Source: Helopsaltes ochotensis
Taxonomy: Eukaryota; Chordata; Aves; Passeriformes; Locustellidae
Direction of reading: 5' to 3'
NCBI GenBank assembly: GCA_013400155.1
Contig: VXBM01000002.1
Coordinates: forward strand, 4,754,914 to 4,818,913
DNA: 64,000 nucleotides
Of this stretch, positions 35,701 to 47,665 are shown piece by piece. Position numbers and translations under genes: made by a program. The notes under the pieces were generated by a model. It had not been told where the DNA came from, ran no database searches, and was given only the letters and a program-made list of their open reading frames with translations. Within the stretch, counting starts at the first letter, position 1; every line of letters starts with the position of its first letter.

Positions 35701-38700
35701 GTTGTGGGGCTACTTTCTGTCCTCCCTCATGCAAGAGGAATCCCTTACTCTTCCCATGCCTCTCAGAGCCCCGGGCTGCAGCAGGCAGAAGATGTGGACA
35801 GCCTCCTGTTGGGGATGAGCTCACAGATAGCAGAGCGGGAGGACAACATTGTGGTGGAAGATCTCCAAGGTCTGTACTGCAGACAGTAGGGTCTGTACCC
35901 CCACGCCTGAGGCTGTGCTGGGGGCACGGTGGGGAGGCAGATCCCACTGCCTCCTCCATCAGCACCCAACCGCAGCTTCAGCCTTCTTAATGGAGGTGCA
36001 GAGAGTCGGAGGACACATGAAGCCTGTCCCCCCACAGATTACTGGTATGGGCCCCTGAGGTACTCCCGCACCGACTACGTGGCCAGCTGGGTTCAGCGGG
36101 GGAGAGACTTCGGCCTGCCAACCTATAACCAAGCCCGGCAGCGTTTTGGGTTGAAACCTCTCCAAAACTGGTCAAACCTTGCCCCACACCTGGAGCCACA
36201 GGTAACAGGGAACCGGTCTGGGCAAGGAATGTACGTGGGCCAAAAGATGATGGGGCATTCCAGGCAGGAACTGAGTTCTGCAGCATCATTGGAAGAGGGA
36301 GATCAGTGCATGTCCTGCCCTGGCTGATTTTCATGCCTGCAGGGGGGTAACTCTGTAATTTTCATTCTTGCACTGGGGTAACTGCGTAATTACATGGCAT
36401 GAATAAGCTATCCTGCCCCAGTGTTACATTTCCCATGCCAATGGGCACTCTGCTCCCCCTAGAGCTCAGATGCTCTGGGAGTGATGCTCAGTTGTTCAAG
36501 TTCAAGCCATGAGCTTGAGGCTGTGTGAGGCTCAGCATCCTCCCAGCCCACAGATGTGTGTGATGCCTGGGAAATGCACATTCCTTACACCTCCCAAGGC
36601 TTGCCAACACTTTCGATGCCTGGCAGAATTCCCTGTGCTCACAGATGTGTGGTGGGGGTTTCTCACCAGGTCCTGCAGAAGGTTTCTGCCCTGTATGCCA
36701 ACAACGTGGCAGGGCTGGAGCTGCTCCCTGGAGGCATGCTGGAGGCTGATGGCTCCCTCTTCTCTACCATCATCCTGGAACAGTTTGTGCGCCTGCGTGA
36801 TGGCGACAGATTTTGGTTTGAAAACACCAAGAACGGGTAACGGCCTTGTCCCTATCTGGCAGCAAACCCCAGTAACACATGAAAACTGGAGCTGGAGGAA
36901 AAAGCATCATCCTCCAGCTTCCTCAGTTCCCTCCGGTTGCCGGTCAGCGACACCTGGGGCAACCGCTTGTGTCCACGTCCTTTTCCTCAGGCTGTTCACA
37001 GAGGAGGAAATCAGGGAGATCCGTAACACCACCTTTCACAGCGTCCTGACTTCTGTCACCTATGCCAGATCCACAGACCTCCAGCCCCACGTGTTCATTT
37101 GGAGAGAGGGTGAGTGCAACGTGCAGTGGGAGGGCACAGGGAGGGAATGGCTCCAGCAAGACAGCAAGGAAAACAGAGTCATCCTCGTGACACAGCTAGT
37201 GAGTAAATGACACAGGGAACACATAAAGTTTGGAGTTTCTCAAGCCTCACACCTGCTATGACCCTAAGCCAGCAAAATGGGCACAAAATGCAAGGGTTGC
37301 TTCTGAGCAAGACACGTGGTGCAGATGTTGAAAGAGGCCTGAAGTGCAGGCATGATCCCAAGGGGAAAATACGTACTACTGTTTGGCAAAATGCCTTTTC
37401 CTCTTGGAATCTTGCCACACTCTTCCCATTTACTGTAAGCATTTAATTTGGGCAACATTCCAGACCTTGCAAGGTGTTTCTGTTCCCTTGGTGTGCTTTC
37501 CTTGTAATCACACCAGGAGGACTTCCTGGATTTGCAGCATCCAGATGAGTGGAGGCTCTGAGCCCCAGTTTGCTGTGGCCCAGGGTCCCTCTTGGTCAGC
37601 CCATCCCAACAGGAGAGGTGATGGTGCTGAACCTCCAGAGCACTTGAGTCCAGTTCTGTGATTGGTTTGCTGTGGCAGGTGAAGGTTGAACCCAAACCCA
37701 AGGGCTGTCCCCAAGATCTGGGGTTTAAATCAAGCACCCCAATTCTGCAGTGCGGGGTCACTCAGCCATGAACACCATCAACATCTTAATGCAGAGGGTT
37801 GTGATGCAGTGAGCTGGGTACAAGGTCAGTGACACTCACAGCCTGTTTCCCCCCTGCAGGGGACCCATGCCCCCAGCCCCAGCAGCTGACAGCTCAACAC
37901 CTGGCCAACTGCACGCCCATGATGGTGCTGGACTACTTTGCAGGCAGTGGCGCAGGCTTCGGCATCATCATCGTTGTCCTCTGCTGTCTGCCCCTGGGTT
38001 TGTCACTCTGTTTCTTCTTCCTGTCACTCTTCTGCTCTTCCACCTCTCCACCTGAGAAAGGGGCTGAGTGCCCATGGACAAAGCAGGAGCTGCTGAGTCC
38101 TGGTCACTACTGAGGTGCTTGAGCTGGCAGGGTCCTTGGGCAGCTAGGAGGGAGCCAAAAGGGGAAAGGAGCTCTGTGATCTCTCATGCCTCCTTCTCCC
38201 ACGTGTCCCCAGTGACTCTGTTTGTTGCCTGGGTTGTCGCCGCTTTCCGCAAGAGGGATTTCAAGAAGCTGCAGAGGAAGCAGGGCACCAGTGTGCGCAG
38301 GGAGGTGTCCGGAGAGGCCGTGCACGGTAAGGTGGCACTGCCAACCCTGCAACGGCATCATCTGGGGATGCTGCTGCAGTCAGGCACACACTGAGGCAGG
38401 GCTGGGCCTGGGGCTTATACCCACATGGGATGTAAGGAGGAACTGTTTCCCCAGGAGCATAGTCAAGCAGTGGAACAGGGAGCACAGAGAACTTGGTACC
38501 CATCCTATCCAAGACCTGACCAGATAAAGCTTTGAGCAGACTGACCTGTGGCTGGTCCTACTTTGGGCGGGAGGCTGGGCAAGATACCCCTCCAACCTGA
38601 GTCATCCTATGCCCCTGTAATTCCAAACCTCCCCAGATCACACCTTGCCTGAAGGAAACCTGTGTAGAGCGATTGCACCAATAGCTCCAGGAAAGGAACA

Positions 38701-41700
38701 GTATCTCCTGGCTCTGCACACTGGAAAAATCCTGCCTCCCTGCTCTGTACTCCTCCTGTGTCCATGTGCTTGAGCTCTGCAGTTAGGAGATCATCATTAT
38801 TCCATTAAGATATGGCTGCCCATGAAATCCCTCCCAAACTGCCTCTAAGTGAAGAAGGTTCTGAGATGAGTAGGAACATTTCCAGCTGAGTTCTGTGCTC
38901 TCTCCTACCAGCCATGGAGTGGCATGGGCCCAAGACAGACAACTCCCCTGTCTACATTCAGCTCCAAGCTGACAAAGTGCTCAAAGTGCTGGATAGCAGA
39001 GGGTCTGTGCTCCGGAGCATCAACCTGAAAGCCCACCAAAGGGTGGAGGTGATCCTCTCCAACAACAAAGGGAACAAAGCTCTGCTCCTAAAGAGCCCCA
39101 AGGAGTATGACCTGGTAAGTACCATGGTGCCTGGCTTATGACACCTTCCCCTGGACCTTCCACCATCCTCTGCACCACTCAGCTGGGGGCACTGGGAGCA
39201 GTGTAAGTCCTTGAAGGGAGGTTGTTGCCTCCTGAGAACCACCAGGTCCAGCAAATACCATGGAGCTGAGCCTCTGATGATTACAGACAATTGGTGTGTC
39301 CTTTGCAGGTGCTGCTCTTCAGTGAGGAGGCTGAGAGGAGCATCTTTGTTGGGAAGCTAGGAGACTACTTGAAGGAGGGCAGATTTGACCTGCATCTGTC
39401 TGAGATGAAGGAGCAGAGCCTGATGAAACGGGCAGTCACCCAGGAGCAGAGGAAACAAATTCTGGAGACTTTCTTCAGGCACTTGTTTGCTCAGGTGTGT
39501 AGAGGTGTAGCAAGACCTAATGCATGGGGGAAGGTATTTCTGTACTGATTAAGCAATGAACACTGGGGCTGGTGCTCTCTGTAAGAGCTGGTAAGCCACA
39601 CACAAGGAAGCTGCAAATACTTGCAGGACCGAGGGACATTTCCCTTTGCAGAAGACAAAGGGAGATCTGCTGCAGTGATACAAGTGTCTAAAGCAGCAGA
39701 GAGACTGGGTGATGTAACAGACCTCCAGAGCGGTCAGTCACGTGGTGTGGGAAAAGTCACATTGTGTAGGAGAGATGCAGGATTTTCTCCATGGTATCTG
39801 CCATGAGTTTTGTGGCAGATAGCCACTTGTCTTCATGCAATATGTCAGAAAGAAAACAGCAGCCTTCTGCTCTGCCTTCACTCACTGCATCTCTTTTGTG
39901 GGACACAACCTGCAGGTGCTGGAAATCGACAGATCCGATGCCGGGGAGCTCAGCTTTGAATCTTCACAGAAGGCAAAGGAGTCTCTTATGTGTGAGCTGA
40001 GCAGGGCTGAGTTTGCTGAAGCCCTGGGGCTCAAAGAACACTCCATGTTTGTGGATTCCATGTTCTCCCTGGCTGACAAAGATGGCAATGGCTACATCTC
40101 CTTTCGGGAGTTCCTGGACATCTTGGCTGTCTTCATGAAAGGTGGGAGCTGGAGCTGGTTAATGCCTTCATCTGCTACCCTTGGACCCATTTCTAGGCTC
40201 TGTCAGAGTGGAGGATAAGATTCACCCAGCAGGTCAACCTGTAGACACTGCTACAGACTAAAATTTCCTTCACTCAGGACAGCTTCAACTTGGCTTATGG
40301 GGCATGACAACATAATTGTGTTTTCTGGAAGATGGTTCATGGGGGGAGCGGTCTTCCACCACCACAGATGTGTCTGCCCTTTCTCCTGAAGGGACTGTGC
40401 ATCCTGTACTTGAGAGATCATTGCAACTGTGTCTGATAGCTGGTTCTCCCTAAATGACCACTGGATTGGTGGATTCATAGGCGGAGGTGTTGAATGCCAG
40501 ATTCAATCAAAACAACTCCCAGAAAAATCATTGCTCTGCAAAAGCACACTTTGACTTTGAAAAATAATGCACAAGAAAGAATGTGTGTCTACCCCATATT
40601 TCACCTTGCACTTGAGAAAGTCAAGTGCGAGGGTGAGGCTTCACTGCTGCAGGGTCCAGACACTCAAAAACAACATATGAAAGCATCTTTGTTGATGAAA
40701 ATAGGATCTTGTTTTTACTTTGCCTCTTCCTTTCCCCACCAGGGTCCCCAGAGGAGAAGTCCAAGGTGATGTTCAGGATGTATGACATTGATGAGAATGG
40801 GTTCCTCTCCAAGGAGGAGTTTCTGAGGATGCTCAGGTACTCTTCCTCCTTTCTCCCAATGTTTTCACAATGTTTATAGACATGTCTTCAGAAGCAGCTC
40901 CCAGCTTCTGTGCTTCAGGCCCTGTGAAGACCATGGACTCAACACTTGCAGCCAAGAGCCCATTTCTCCCAAAAATCGGTCTGGGACTCTGCCCTGTGTT
41001 ATTTGAGGGACTCAGCTGGTGTTCCCATCTCGCCTCCTTGCTCCAGGTCCTTCATTGAGATCTCCAACAACTGCCTGTCAAGGGAACAGGCCGAGCAGGT
41101 GACCGAGTGCATGTTCCAGGCCTCGGGATTTCAGGACAGGGATGAGCTGACATGGGAGAATTTCCATTACATGCTGCGGGACCACGACAACGAGCTTCGG
41201 CTCACCCAGCTCTGTGTCAAAGGTCAGTGGGCACGAGCAGTGGGATGCTCCAGCTCCTGCAGGGCTGGAGGCAGTGGGCAGCACCCAACATGGAACTCTC
41301 AAATCCTGGCCCGTGAAGCTCCCCACCTCACCTGCAGTAATGGGGCATCAGCTGTTGCTTCGTGTGTGACATGGTTGGGTCAGTTCAGAGTTTTTCCCTG
41401 TCCACAGGAGATTCCTAAACTTTGTCTTGCACCTCCTGAATGGCTGTTTGTCCTTTTGTCTCCTCAAAGGTGTCCCTGAGGTGTTCAAGCAAAATCTGCA
41501 CAACTGTGTCTCCTTCATAAAGAAAGAGCCAAAAGGGTAAGCTCCCTTCCTTGGTGTCACTGTCGCTTGCTGCCCTAGCTCACGTCTATCCTTCATCCCA
41601 AGCCTTCCAACAAATGCTCCCTCCAGATGTTGGAACTTCCAGTGCTGGGGAAGGGGTAGGAAGTGTATGCTGGGCGCTGTGGTGGGGGTGCTGTCCTCCC

Positions 41701-44700
41701 CAGGCAAAGCCAGAAGGGAGGAATTGCCTCCTGCAGAGCTCTGTTGCATCCTCTCTGTGGAGACCTGCACTGCTTTTCAGACAGAGAGGTTATCTTGGAG
41801 TGAATCCAGACCATGTGCAATTGAAGTTAATGCAGGCAGGCTTGTGGGAAAGAGCTGGACACATTCCCAGCTGAGCCTGAGATGGGAAGTGGAGAAAAGG
41901 GGAAAATTTTGGCAAGCACTTCTGGCAAATAGAGCTTTGGGCTAGACATAGCTCTATTTCCACAGAACCATCTCAGAGGAGAAGAAAGACCCCAATCTGG
42001 ACACTGTGAGTCACTACATGGAGCGAAAAGGCCAAGAACTGAGAAAGAGACCAGGAAGAAAGTGAGTCCCCTCGCTGGCTGTCCCTCTGGGGCTCAGGCT
42101 CATCCTGTTTGCTGTTTCTCGTATCTCCATGTCAGACTGGGTAGCCCTCCAGTCAAATGGCACTGCTCCAAGGAGGCACTCATTGGCCAAGGAGCTACAG
42201 AAACAGTCCCATCTTGGCAGGACACTGCTATAGCTGGGTCTGGGTGGTGTGTCTCTACAAAAAACACCCCAAAAAATGAAGTGGCCAACTCCAGAGGTTG
42301 GCCTAGGGGCTTTTAGAGAGGTGTCTTGTCTGACAGTTTCTGCCTGTGCTCCTCTGCTTCTTGGGCTGCTGCTGGTTTTACCTGGATTGCCTACAAGAAC
42401 TGCAAGAGAATTTTGTCCTCCCTGCTCTGGCAGCAGCAAGTATTTCTTCAAGGAAGCAGTTCAGCTGTTGTTATTGATGGCCAGAATATCTTGGTTTGCT
42501 TTAATTGCACCAGTTAAGGGAATTCCCCTTTCGTGGATAATTTTTGATGGTTGAATATTATTGTGAAATTTTCTTTAACAGTTCTCATCTACAGTTTCAT
42601 TTGTGAAATTCTATGTTTGCTACCAGTTTTTGAAAGCATTGTAGAGCAGGCTGACCTGAGATCACCCTCAGACAGTGTGCTCTGCAGGCCACCCACATCA
42701 CTGATGTTCAGGGGTATTTTGAGAGGAAACCCAAACCCGGGCCCTGAGCCACTGCGTGCCAGGGAAACCTCGCGGTGACACCAGCACTGCTGCATTTGCC
42801 AGGGGGAACCAGTACCAGCTGCACCTGTACACGGAAGCACAGCGGAAGAAGTACGAGAGGAACAGAGTTCAGCAGAAGATCCAGGAGTTCAAGCGCTTCG
42901 TTGAGAATTACCGGCGCCATATCGTCTGCGTCGTCCTCTTCTCCGCCATCACCGCCGGCGTCTTTGCCGAGAGAGCCTACTGTGAGTAGTGGGTACACTG
43001 TGAGTGCCCACCTGGCCCTGCTGCCGGGGCCAGGGCGTCCTGCCTCAAAGCTGATGGCTGCCTGGGGCACCCTGGGCAGCTGCCCAGCACAGCCTTGGGC
43101 AACAGTGTCAGTCCTGCCCTGGACTGAGGGTTCCCAAAGTATCACTTAGAAGGGATCTCTGGAAGGTCTGGTCCAATGCCCTGCTCAGAGAAAAACCCTT
43201 TTCCAAAGCTGAATGAGGCTGCTGAAGGCCTTGTCTAGAGAAGGTGTGAAGAGTTCCAAGGCTGGTGATTCTACCACCTCGCTGGGCCTGTGCTGGTTTT
43301 TGACCGTCCTCCCTGTGAGGAATTTCAAGAATTCAAACCTGCATTTTCCACAGTGAATCTCGTGCTCTTGCCTCCCATCCTTCCACTGCGCATCCCTGAG
43401 AAAGACTTGCTCTGTGCACCTGTGAAATGGCTGCAGACAGCCAGCTCCCCTGACCCCTCTCCTCCAGCCTGAACAAGCCCATTTTCCTCAGCCTTTCCCT
43501 TACACAGACATAGCTCTATGATGTTCTCCCACCCATCCTGGTGGTTTTCACTGGACTTGTTCCAATTTATGGACACCTTTTATATTTGATTCCCCAGCTG
43601 AGGCCACAGTCCCAAGGTGCAGATTCCCAGGTGGACATTCTCCTCCCTGGATCTCCAAGGACACCCTGTCATTCAGCTGTTCTGGGTCACTGTACCCCTT
43701 TCCCCACACAAACCCATCCCTGGTGTCCTGTTTTTGGTGGAGCCACACAGGAGGCTGTCCCCTTGTTGCAGGGAGGGTCATGGCCCTCAGCGCTGGGCAC
43801 ATGACACCCTCTCCACTCTCTCTCTCTCTCCAGACTACGCCTTTGCATCCCCCAGCACTGGAATTGCACAGACCACCTTTGTGGGGATCATCATCTCCCG
43901 GGGATCAGCTGCCTCCATCTCCTTCATGTACTCCTACATCCTGCTTACCATGTGCCGCAACCTCATCACCGTCCTGCGGGAGACCTTCCTCAATCACTAC
44001 ATCCCCTTCGATGCCGCCGTCGACTTCCACTGCTGGATTGCCATGGCAGCCCTGATCTTCTCAGGTAGGTGGGCTGCTGGGGATTGCCACCCACAAGCAG
44101 AGGACCAGCCCATCACACCATGGCAGCACCAGGCAGAAGCTTAAAGACCTTGCAGAGACATAGATGCCGTGCAGTACAGAAGAGGAGGAATCTCGGGGTC
44201 CCTGGGGACATCAGCAGAGTCTGACACAACCCCATCCACATCAGGTGATGCTTCTCTCTCTGTGTTTCTGTCTCTTACAGTGCTCCACACTGCAGGTCAT
44301 GTAGTGAATGTCTACATCTTCTCAGTCACACCTCTCAGTGTGCTGTCCTGCCTCTTCTCCAGTGTCTTCACAAATGATGGGTAGGTGGAATTTAAAGCAG
44401 AGTCCAGACAGGGTGTCAGAAATGAAAATGGAAACCATTAGTTCATTCTGGTCACTCCATGGTGCAATCTCTTGTCCTTCTCCAGGTCACAGCTCCCACA
44501 GAAGTATTACTGGTGGTTCTTCCAGACTATTCCAGGTGAGAACACCTAGCAGACAGACCTGCTATCTGTGCCCAGGATGGGCGGCCTCTGCCCAGTCCAG
44601 TTAGAGCCCCTGTGGGGCTGCCCTGTTCTCCCCCCGAAGGCCTCCCAACTCTTCCTCTCACAGGCATGACAGGAGTGCTGCTGCTTGTGGTCCTTGCTGT

Positions 44701-46943
44701 GATGTACGTGTTTGCTACCCACCACTTCCGGCATGTCAGCTTCAAGGGCTTTTGGATCACTCACCACCTCTACGTGCTGCTCTACGTCCTGGTAAAGGAT
44801 TTGGGCTGGAAGGGAGGGGTGGTGCCAATGCACTGCAGGCCAGTAGGTCAAATCAGTGCAGCTGATGAGATGGAATAGCTTGGGGTACTCCCAAGGGAGA
44901 TGGTAGCCCCAGTCCTGGCTCCCCACTGCTGTTGAGCTGCCGCCAAATCCTCCCTGGGGTGATGACTCGCCTTGCTGAAGGGTTCTGCTCCCTGCCCAGG
45001 TCATCATCCACGGCAGCTACGCACTGATCCAGCAGCCCCGTTTCTACATCTACTTCATCATCCCAGCTCTCATCTACAGTGCGGACAAGCTGTACAGCCT
45101 GAGCAGGAAGAAGGTGGAGATCAGCGTGGTGAAAGCTGAGCTCCTGCCCTCAGGTACCACAGTATCCCTGGCCACACAGCACCAGCCCAGCCCAAGTGCA
45201 AGAGCACCAGGCGCTGCAGCGATGCAGGAACATCAACTCCTCAACATCTCCCCACAGGTGTCACCCACCTGCAGTTCCAGCGGCCGCAGGACTTCGACTA
45301 CAAGTCTGGGCAGTGGGTGCGCATCGCCTGCGTGGCCCTGGGCACCACCGAGTACCACCCCTTCACGCTGACCTCGGCTCCGCACGACGACACGCTGAGC
45401 CTGCACATCCGCGCCGTTGGGCCCTGGACCACCCGCCTGCGGGAGCTCTACTCTCCCAAGAGCCTGGCCCTCCTCGGCACGCTGCCCAAGGTGAGCCCTG
45501 CACAGCGTGTCACCCATGGGGACATCTGAGACCAAGAGCGTCTCGGCAATGGGTTGTGCCAAGCCTAAGGCACTTCTCCAGCCCTGAGGGCTTCCAAGAC
45601 CTGGGCGAGCAGAGGCTTCTGCTAACACTGACTCCCTTCCAGCTGTACCTGGACGGGCCCTTTGGGGAGGGCCACCAAGAGTGGAACAAGTTTGAGGTGT
45701 CGGTATTGGTGGGAGGAGGCATCGGGGTGACACCCTTCGCATCCATTCTCAAGGACCTGGTCTTCAAGTCATCCATAAACTCCAAGCTGCTGTGTAAGAA
45801 GGTAAGAGTATCTAAAAGGCAAGCCCCCTGAGAGGTTGGAATCGATGATCTCAGAGGTCTTTTCCAACCTAATTGATTCTGTGATTCTGAGATGCCTCCT
45901 GCTGCTGGTGGCCTCTGGGGGTAAAATCCTCCGTGGAGTCCATGGACACTCATAAGGATGCTGGCCCCACTCTGGGCCTCATTGCAATTTGCCACAGATC
46001 TACTTCATCTGGGTGACGCGCACGCAGCGGCAGTTTGAGTGGCTGACGGACATCATCCGGGAGGTGGAAGAATCAGACAAGAACGACCTGGTCTCTGTGC
46101 ACATCTACATCACACAGCTGGCCGAGAAGTTCGATCTGCGCACCACCATGCTGGTCAGCCTGGACATGCAATGGGGAGGATGCCAGGCCATGCCATGCCA
46201 GGCCGTGCAGGGCCATGCTGGGCTGTGCTGGGCCATCTGACCTGCACCAATCTCTCTTTCAGTACATCTGTGAGCGGCACTTCCAGAAGGTGCTGAACAA
46301 GAGCCTGTTCACGGGGCTGCGCTCCATCACCCACTTTGGGCGCCCTCCCTTCATACCCTTTTTCAGCTCGCTGCAGGAGGTGCACCCTGAGGTCAGTGTC
46401 CGGCTGGGGACAGGAGGAGGTGCACCCACTGACCCTTGTGGACTGGTCCCAGCCTGTCCCCAAGGTCCTCAGTGGCATCTGCACCAAGAACAGAGCAGGA
46501 GGGGAATGAATCCTGCATTCCCTCTGGGGCCAGTCTGAGCTGCAAGAGTCAGCAATGTCCCATACCAGCCAAACACCCCCTGCTATTGCAGGACCCTGGC
46601 TGCAACCACTGACCAGAACTGGGGGTTCCCATCCTTCCTCCATGGCCCTGGCAGCTCCCTGGGAATGTGACAACCTCCCCAAAACCCTCTGGAGGCTGAC
46701 AAAGACTGCTTAGCCAGCATCCATGTCCAAAAGCTGTCAGAGAGCAAGGGATCAAGAGGGGCTGGACTGTGAGGAGAACTGGTGCTGCAGCTTGACCCCT
46801 TTGGCTCCCTCCTTTCCCAGGTGCAAAAGATCGGGGTGTTCAGCTGTGGCCCGCCCGGCATGACAAAGAGTGTGGAACAGGCTTGCCGGCAGATGAACAA
46901 GAAGGACCAGACCTACTTTGCACATCACTACGAGAATTTCTGA
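29790..46943 (+). CDS. DUOX2: dual oxidase (DUOX2 by synteny; 33 coding exons)
   Basis: A calcium-activated NADPH oxidase that passes electrons from NADPH through FAD and two hemes to oxygen, releasing hydrogen peroxide outside the cell. Coding exons: 29790-29853, 30572-30655, 32141-32305, 32911-33098, 33859-34060, 34595-34761, 34846-34906, 35028-35124, 35327-35414, 35767-35869, 36038-36201, 36670-36836, 36991-37109, 37860-37997, 38213-38326, 38912-39114, 39309-39494, 39916-40141, 40743-40836, 41047-41222, 41470-41536, 41966-42061, 42803-42981, 43834-44064, 44281-44380, 44486-44535, 44664-44791, 45000-45153, 45258-45490, 45643-45801, 45998-46153, 46263-46391, 46821-46943. Phases agree throughout; the product is 1536 aa (human DUOX2 is 1548) and ends HHYENF. 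The start could also be the Met at 29805 or 29808, just before the signal peptide. It faces DUOXA2 and converges on SORD, the DUOX2 position, but many residues are DUOX1-like. Introns carry CR1 pieces at 29965, 32718 and 43134. Confidence 0.95.
29965..30045 (+). repeat. CR1 LINE 3' end in DUOX intron
   Basis: The 'ggtgtctctgcccatggcag' block is followed by 'tggtcccttccaacacaaat' and the terminal 'tctatgattctgtgat'. Plus-strand copy inside the first coding intron. Confidence 0.75.
32718..32817 (-). repeat. CR1 LINE fragment in DUOX intron
   Basis: The plus strand reads reverse-complement CR1 ('atgtttgggttggaagggac', 'tcatcttgttccactaggcc'). It ends about 95 bp before exon 4 of the dual oxidase. 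Confidence 0.75.
38400..38625 (+). repeat. possible degenerate CR1 fragment
   Basis: The order of 'ggaggaactgtttccccagg', 'aagcagtggaacagggagca' and 'tacccctccaacctgagtca' recalls an older CR1 copy. Similarity is partial, and it sits in the intron after exon 15. Confidence 0.35.
39916..41222 (+). other. DUOX2: DUOX EF-hand calcium-sensing region
   Basis: Exons 18-20. Two canonical EF-hand loops are visible: DKDGNGYISFRE at about residues 824-835 and DIDENGFLSKEE at about 860-871. All calcium-coordinating positions (1, 3, 5, 12) are acidic or otherwise permissive, so both hands should bind calcium. Exon 20 adds the helical segment ending MLRDHDNELRLTQLCVKG, conserved across DUOX. Confidence 0.9.
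43134..43660 (-). repeat. older CR1 LINE fragment in DUOX intron 23
   Basis: The plus strand begins 'tatcacttagaagggatctc' and 'ggtctggtccaatgccctgc' and runs through pyrimidine-rich blocks typical of the reverse complement of an old CR1 subfamily. It ends about 170 bp before exon 24. Confidence 0.55.
45829..45889 (+). repeat. CR1 LINE 3' end in DUOX intron
   Basis: Short terminal piece: 'gatgatctcagaggtctttt', 'ccaacctaattgattctgtg', 'attctg'. Located just after exon 30. Confidence 0.8.
46183..46240. repeat. low-complexity GGCCATGC-like repeats
   Basis: Imperfect short repeats of ccatgccaggc and gggctgtgctgggc type fill the start of intron 31, right after the exon 31 donor. Confidence 0.7.
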
Positions 46944-47637
46944 CCCTACCCCACACTGTTCCACCCTCTGGCCGCAGCTGCATTGTTTTCACCCTACACC
47001 TAGCGGCCGTGGTCCTGGGCTCCCACCCAACCACCCTCCCCAGGTGAAAGCCATCCACAGCCCAGAGCAGGGATACTGAGACCCGCAGAGCAGAGACCGG
47101 TGTGCTAGTAAAGCCTTGCCATCCCAGCACTGCCCACACGGCCCCAGTGTGAACCCCTGAGCCCAGAGCATCCTGCTTCCATCCACACCTCCCTGCAGCC
47201 CCACACCCAGGGTCACGCTGGTGTGTCCCAATTCAAAAAAAGACTCCGAGTTAAACCCAGCTCTGCCACCTCAATCGCACAAGACAGAGGTTGTGCTGTG
47301 CTGGGGGACTCAGGGAATGTCTCTGACCAGCTTTGGGGAACAGCTTGGTGCCTGCACAACCTGAATTCACAGCACTTTGTTCCAAGACCCGTGTGGTGAA
47401 CAGATGGGGCAAGGAGCCAGCGAGCTCCCTGGTATCTCTTCTTGAAACAACTTTCCTCACATACTCTTCAGTGCCTGGTTGTGAACTCTCTGAGCTTTCC
47501 CTGGGTTTGCATAGGGTCTTAGTTGTGTTTGCATTGGCTTCTTCCAGCAGTGTCATAGTTCTTTGATCAGGGTGTGCTTGTTTAAGTAATGCCTGGCTTT
47601 GCACCACTGCTGCTTTTGCAGGCTGTGGTTGAGCTCA

Positions 47638-47643
47638 AATAAA
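47638..47643 (+). terminator. DUOX2: poly(A) signal of the dual oxidase
   Basis: AATAAA about 0.7 kb after the DUOX stop codon, giving a 3' UTR of about 46944-47665. No earlier canonical hexamer was noticed. Confidence 0.7.
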
Positions 47644-47665
47644 GCTGATTGAAGTCTTAAAACAC

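Larger units (their letters stand above)
29790..37997 (+). other. DUOX2: DUOX signal peptide, peroxidase-like ectodomain and first membrane segment
   Basis: Exons 1-14, residues about 1-602. A hydrophobic signal (MMLNLVVVLVGAWTLG) leads to the conserved SWEVQRYDGWYNNL block, PANYADGVYQAL, CPAEFLNI, GDVVLPFQR, GWLDGSSIYG and FVRLRDGDRFWFENT, all marks of the DUOX peroxidase-homology domain. This animal-peroxidase fold supports maturation and peroxide output. N-glycosylation motifs include NTT (exon 3), NVS (exon 9), NWS (exon 11), NTT (exon 13) and NCT (exon 14). The first membrane segment begins at GFGIIIVVLCCLPL in exon 14 and continues in exon 15. Confidence 0.9.
42803..46943 (+). other. 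DUOX2: DUOX NADPH oxidase core
   Basis: Exons 23-33, residues about 990-1536. Membrane helices carry heme-ligand histidines in DFHCW and LHTAGH (exons 24-25) and in the THHLYVLLY and IIHGSY regions (exons 27-28). The FAD site is HPFTLTSAP (exon 29). NADPH-binding segments are VLVGGGIGVTPFASIL (exon 30), IYFIWVTRTQRQFEWL (exon 31) and VFSCGPPGMTKSV (exon 33). The position after the first heme histidine is Cys, where human DUOX proteins have Arg. Confidence 0.92.
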
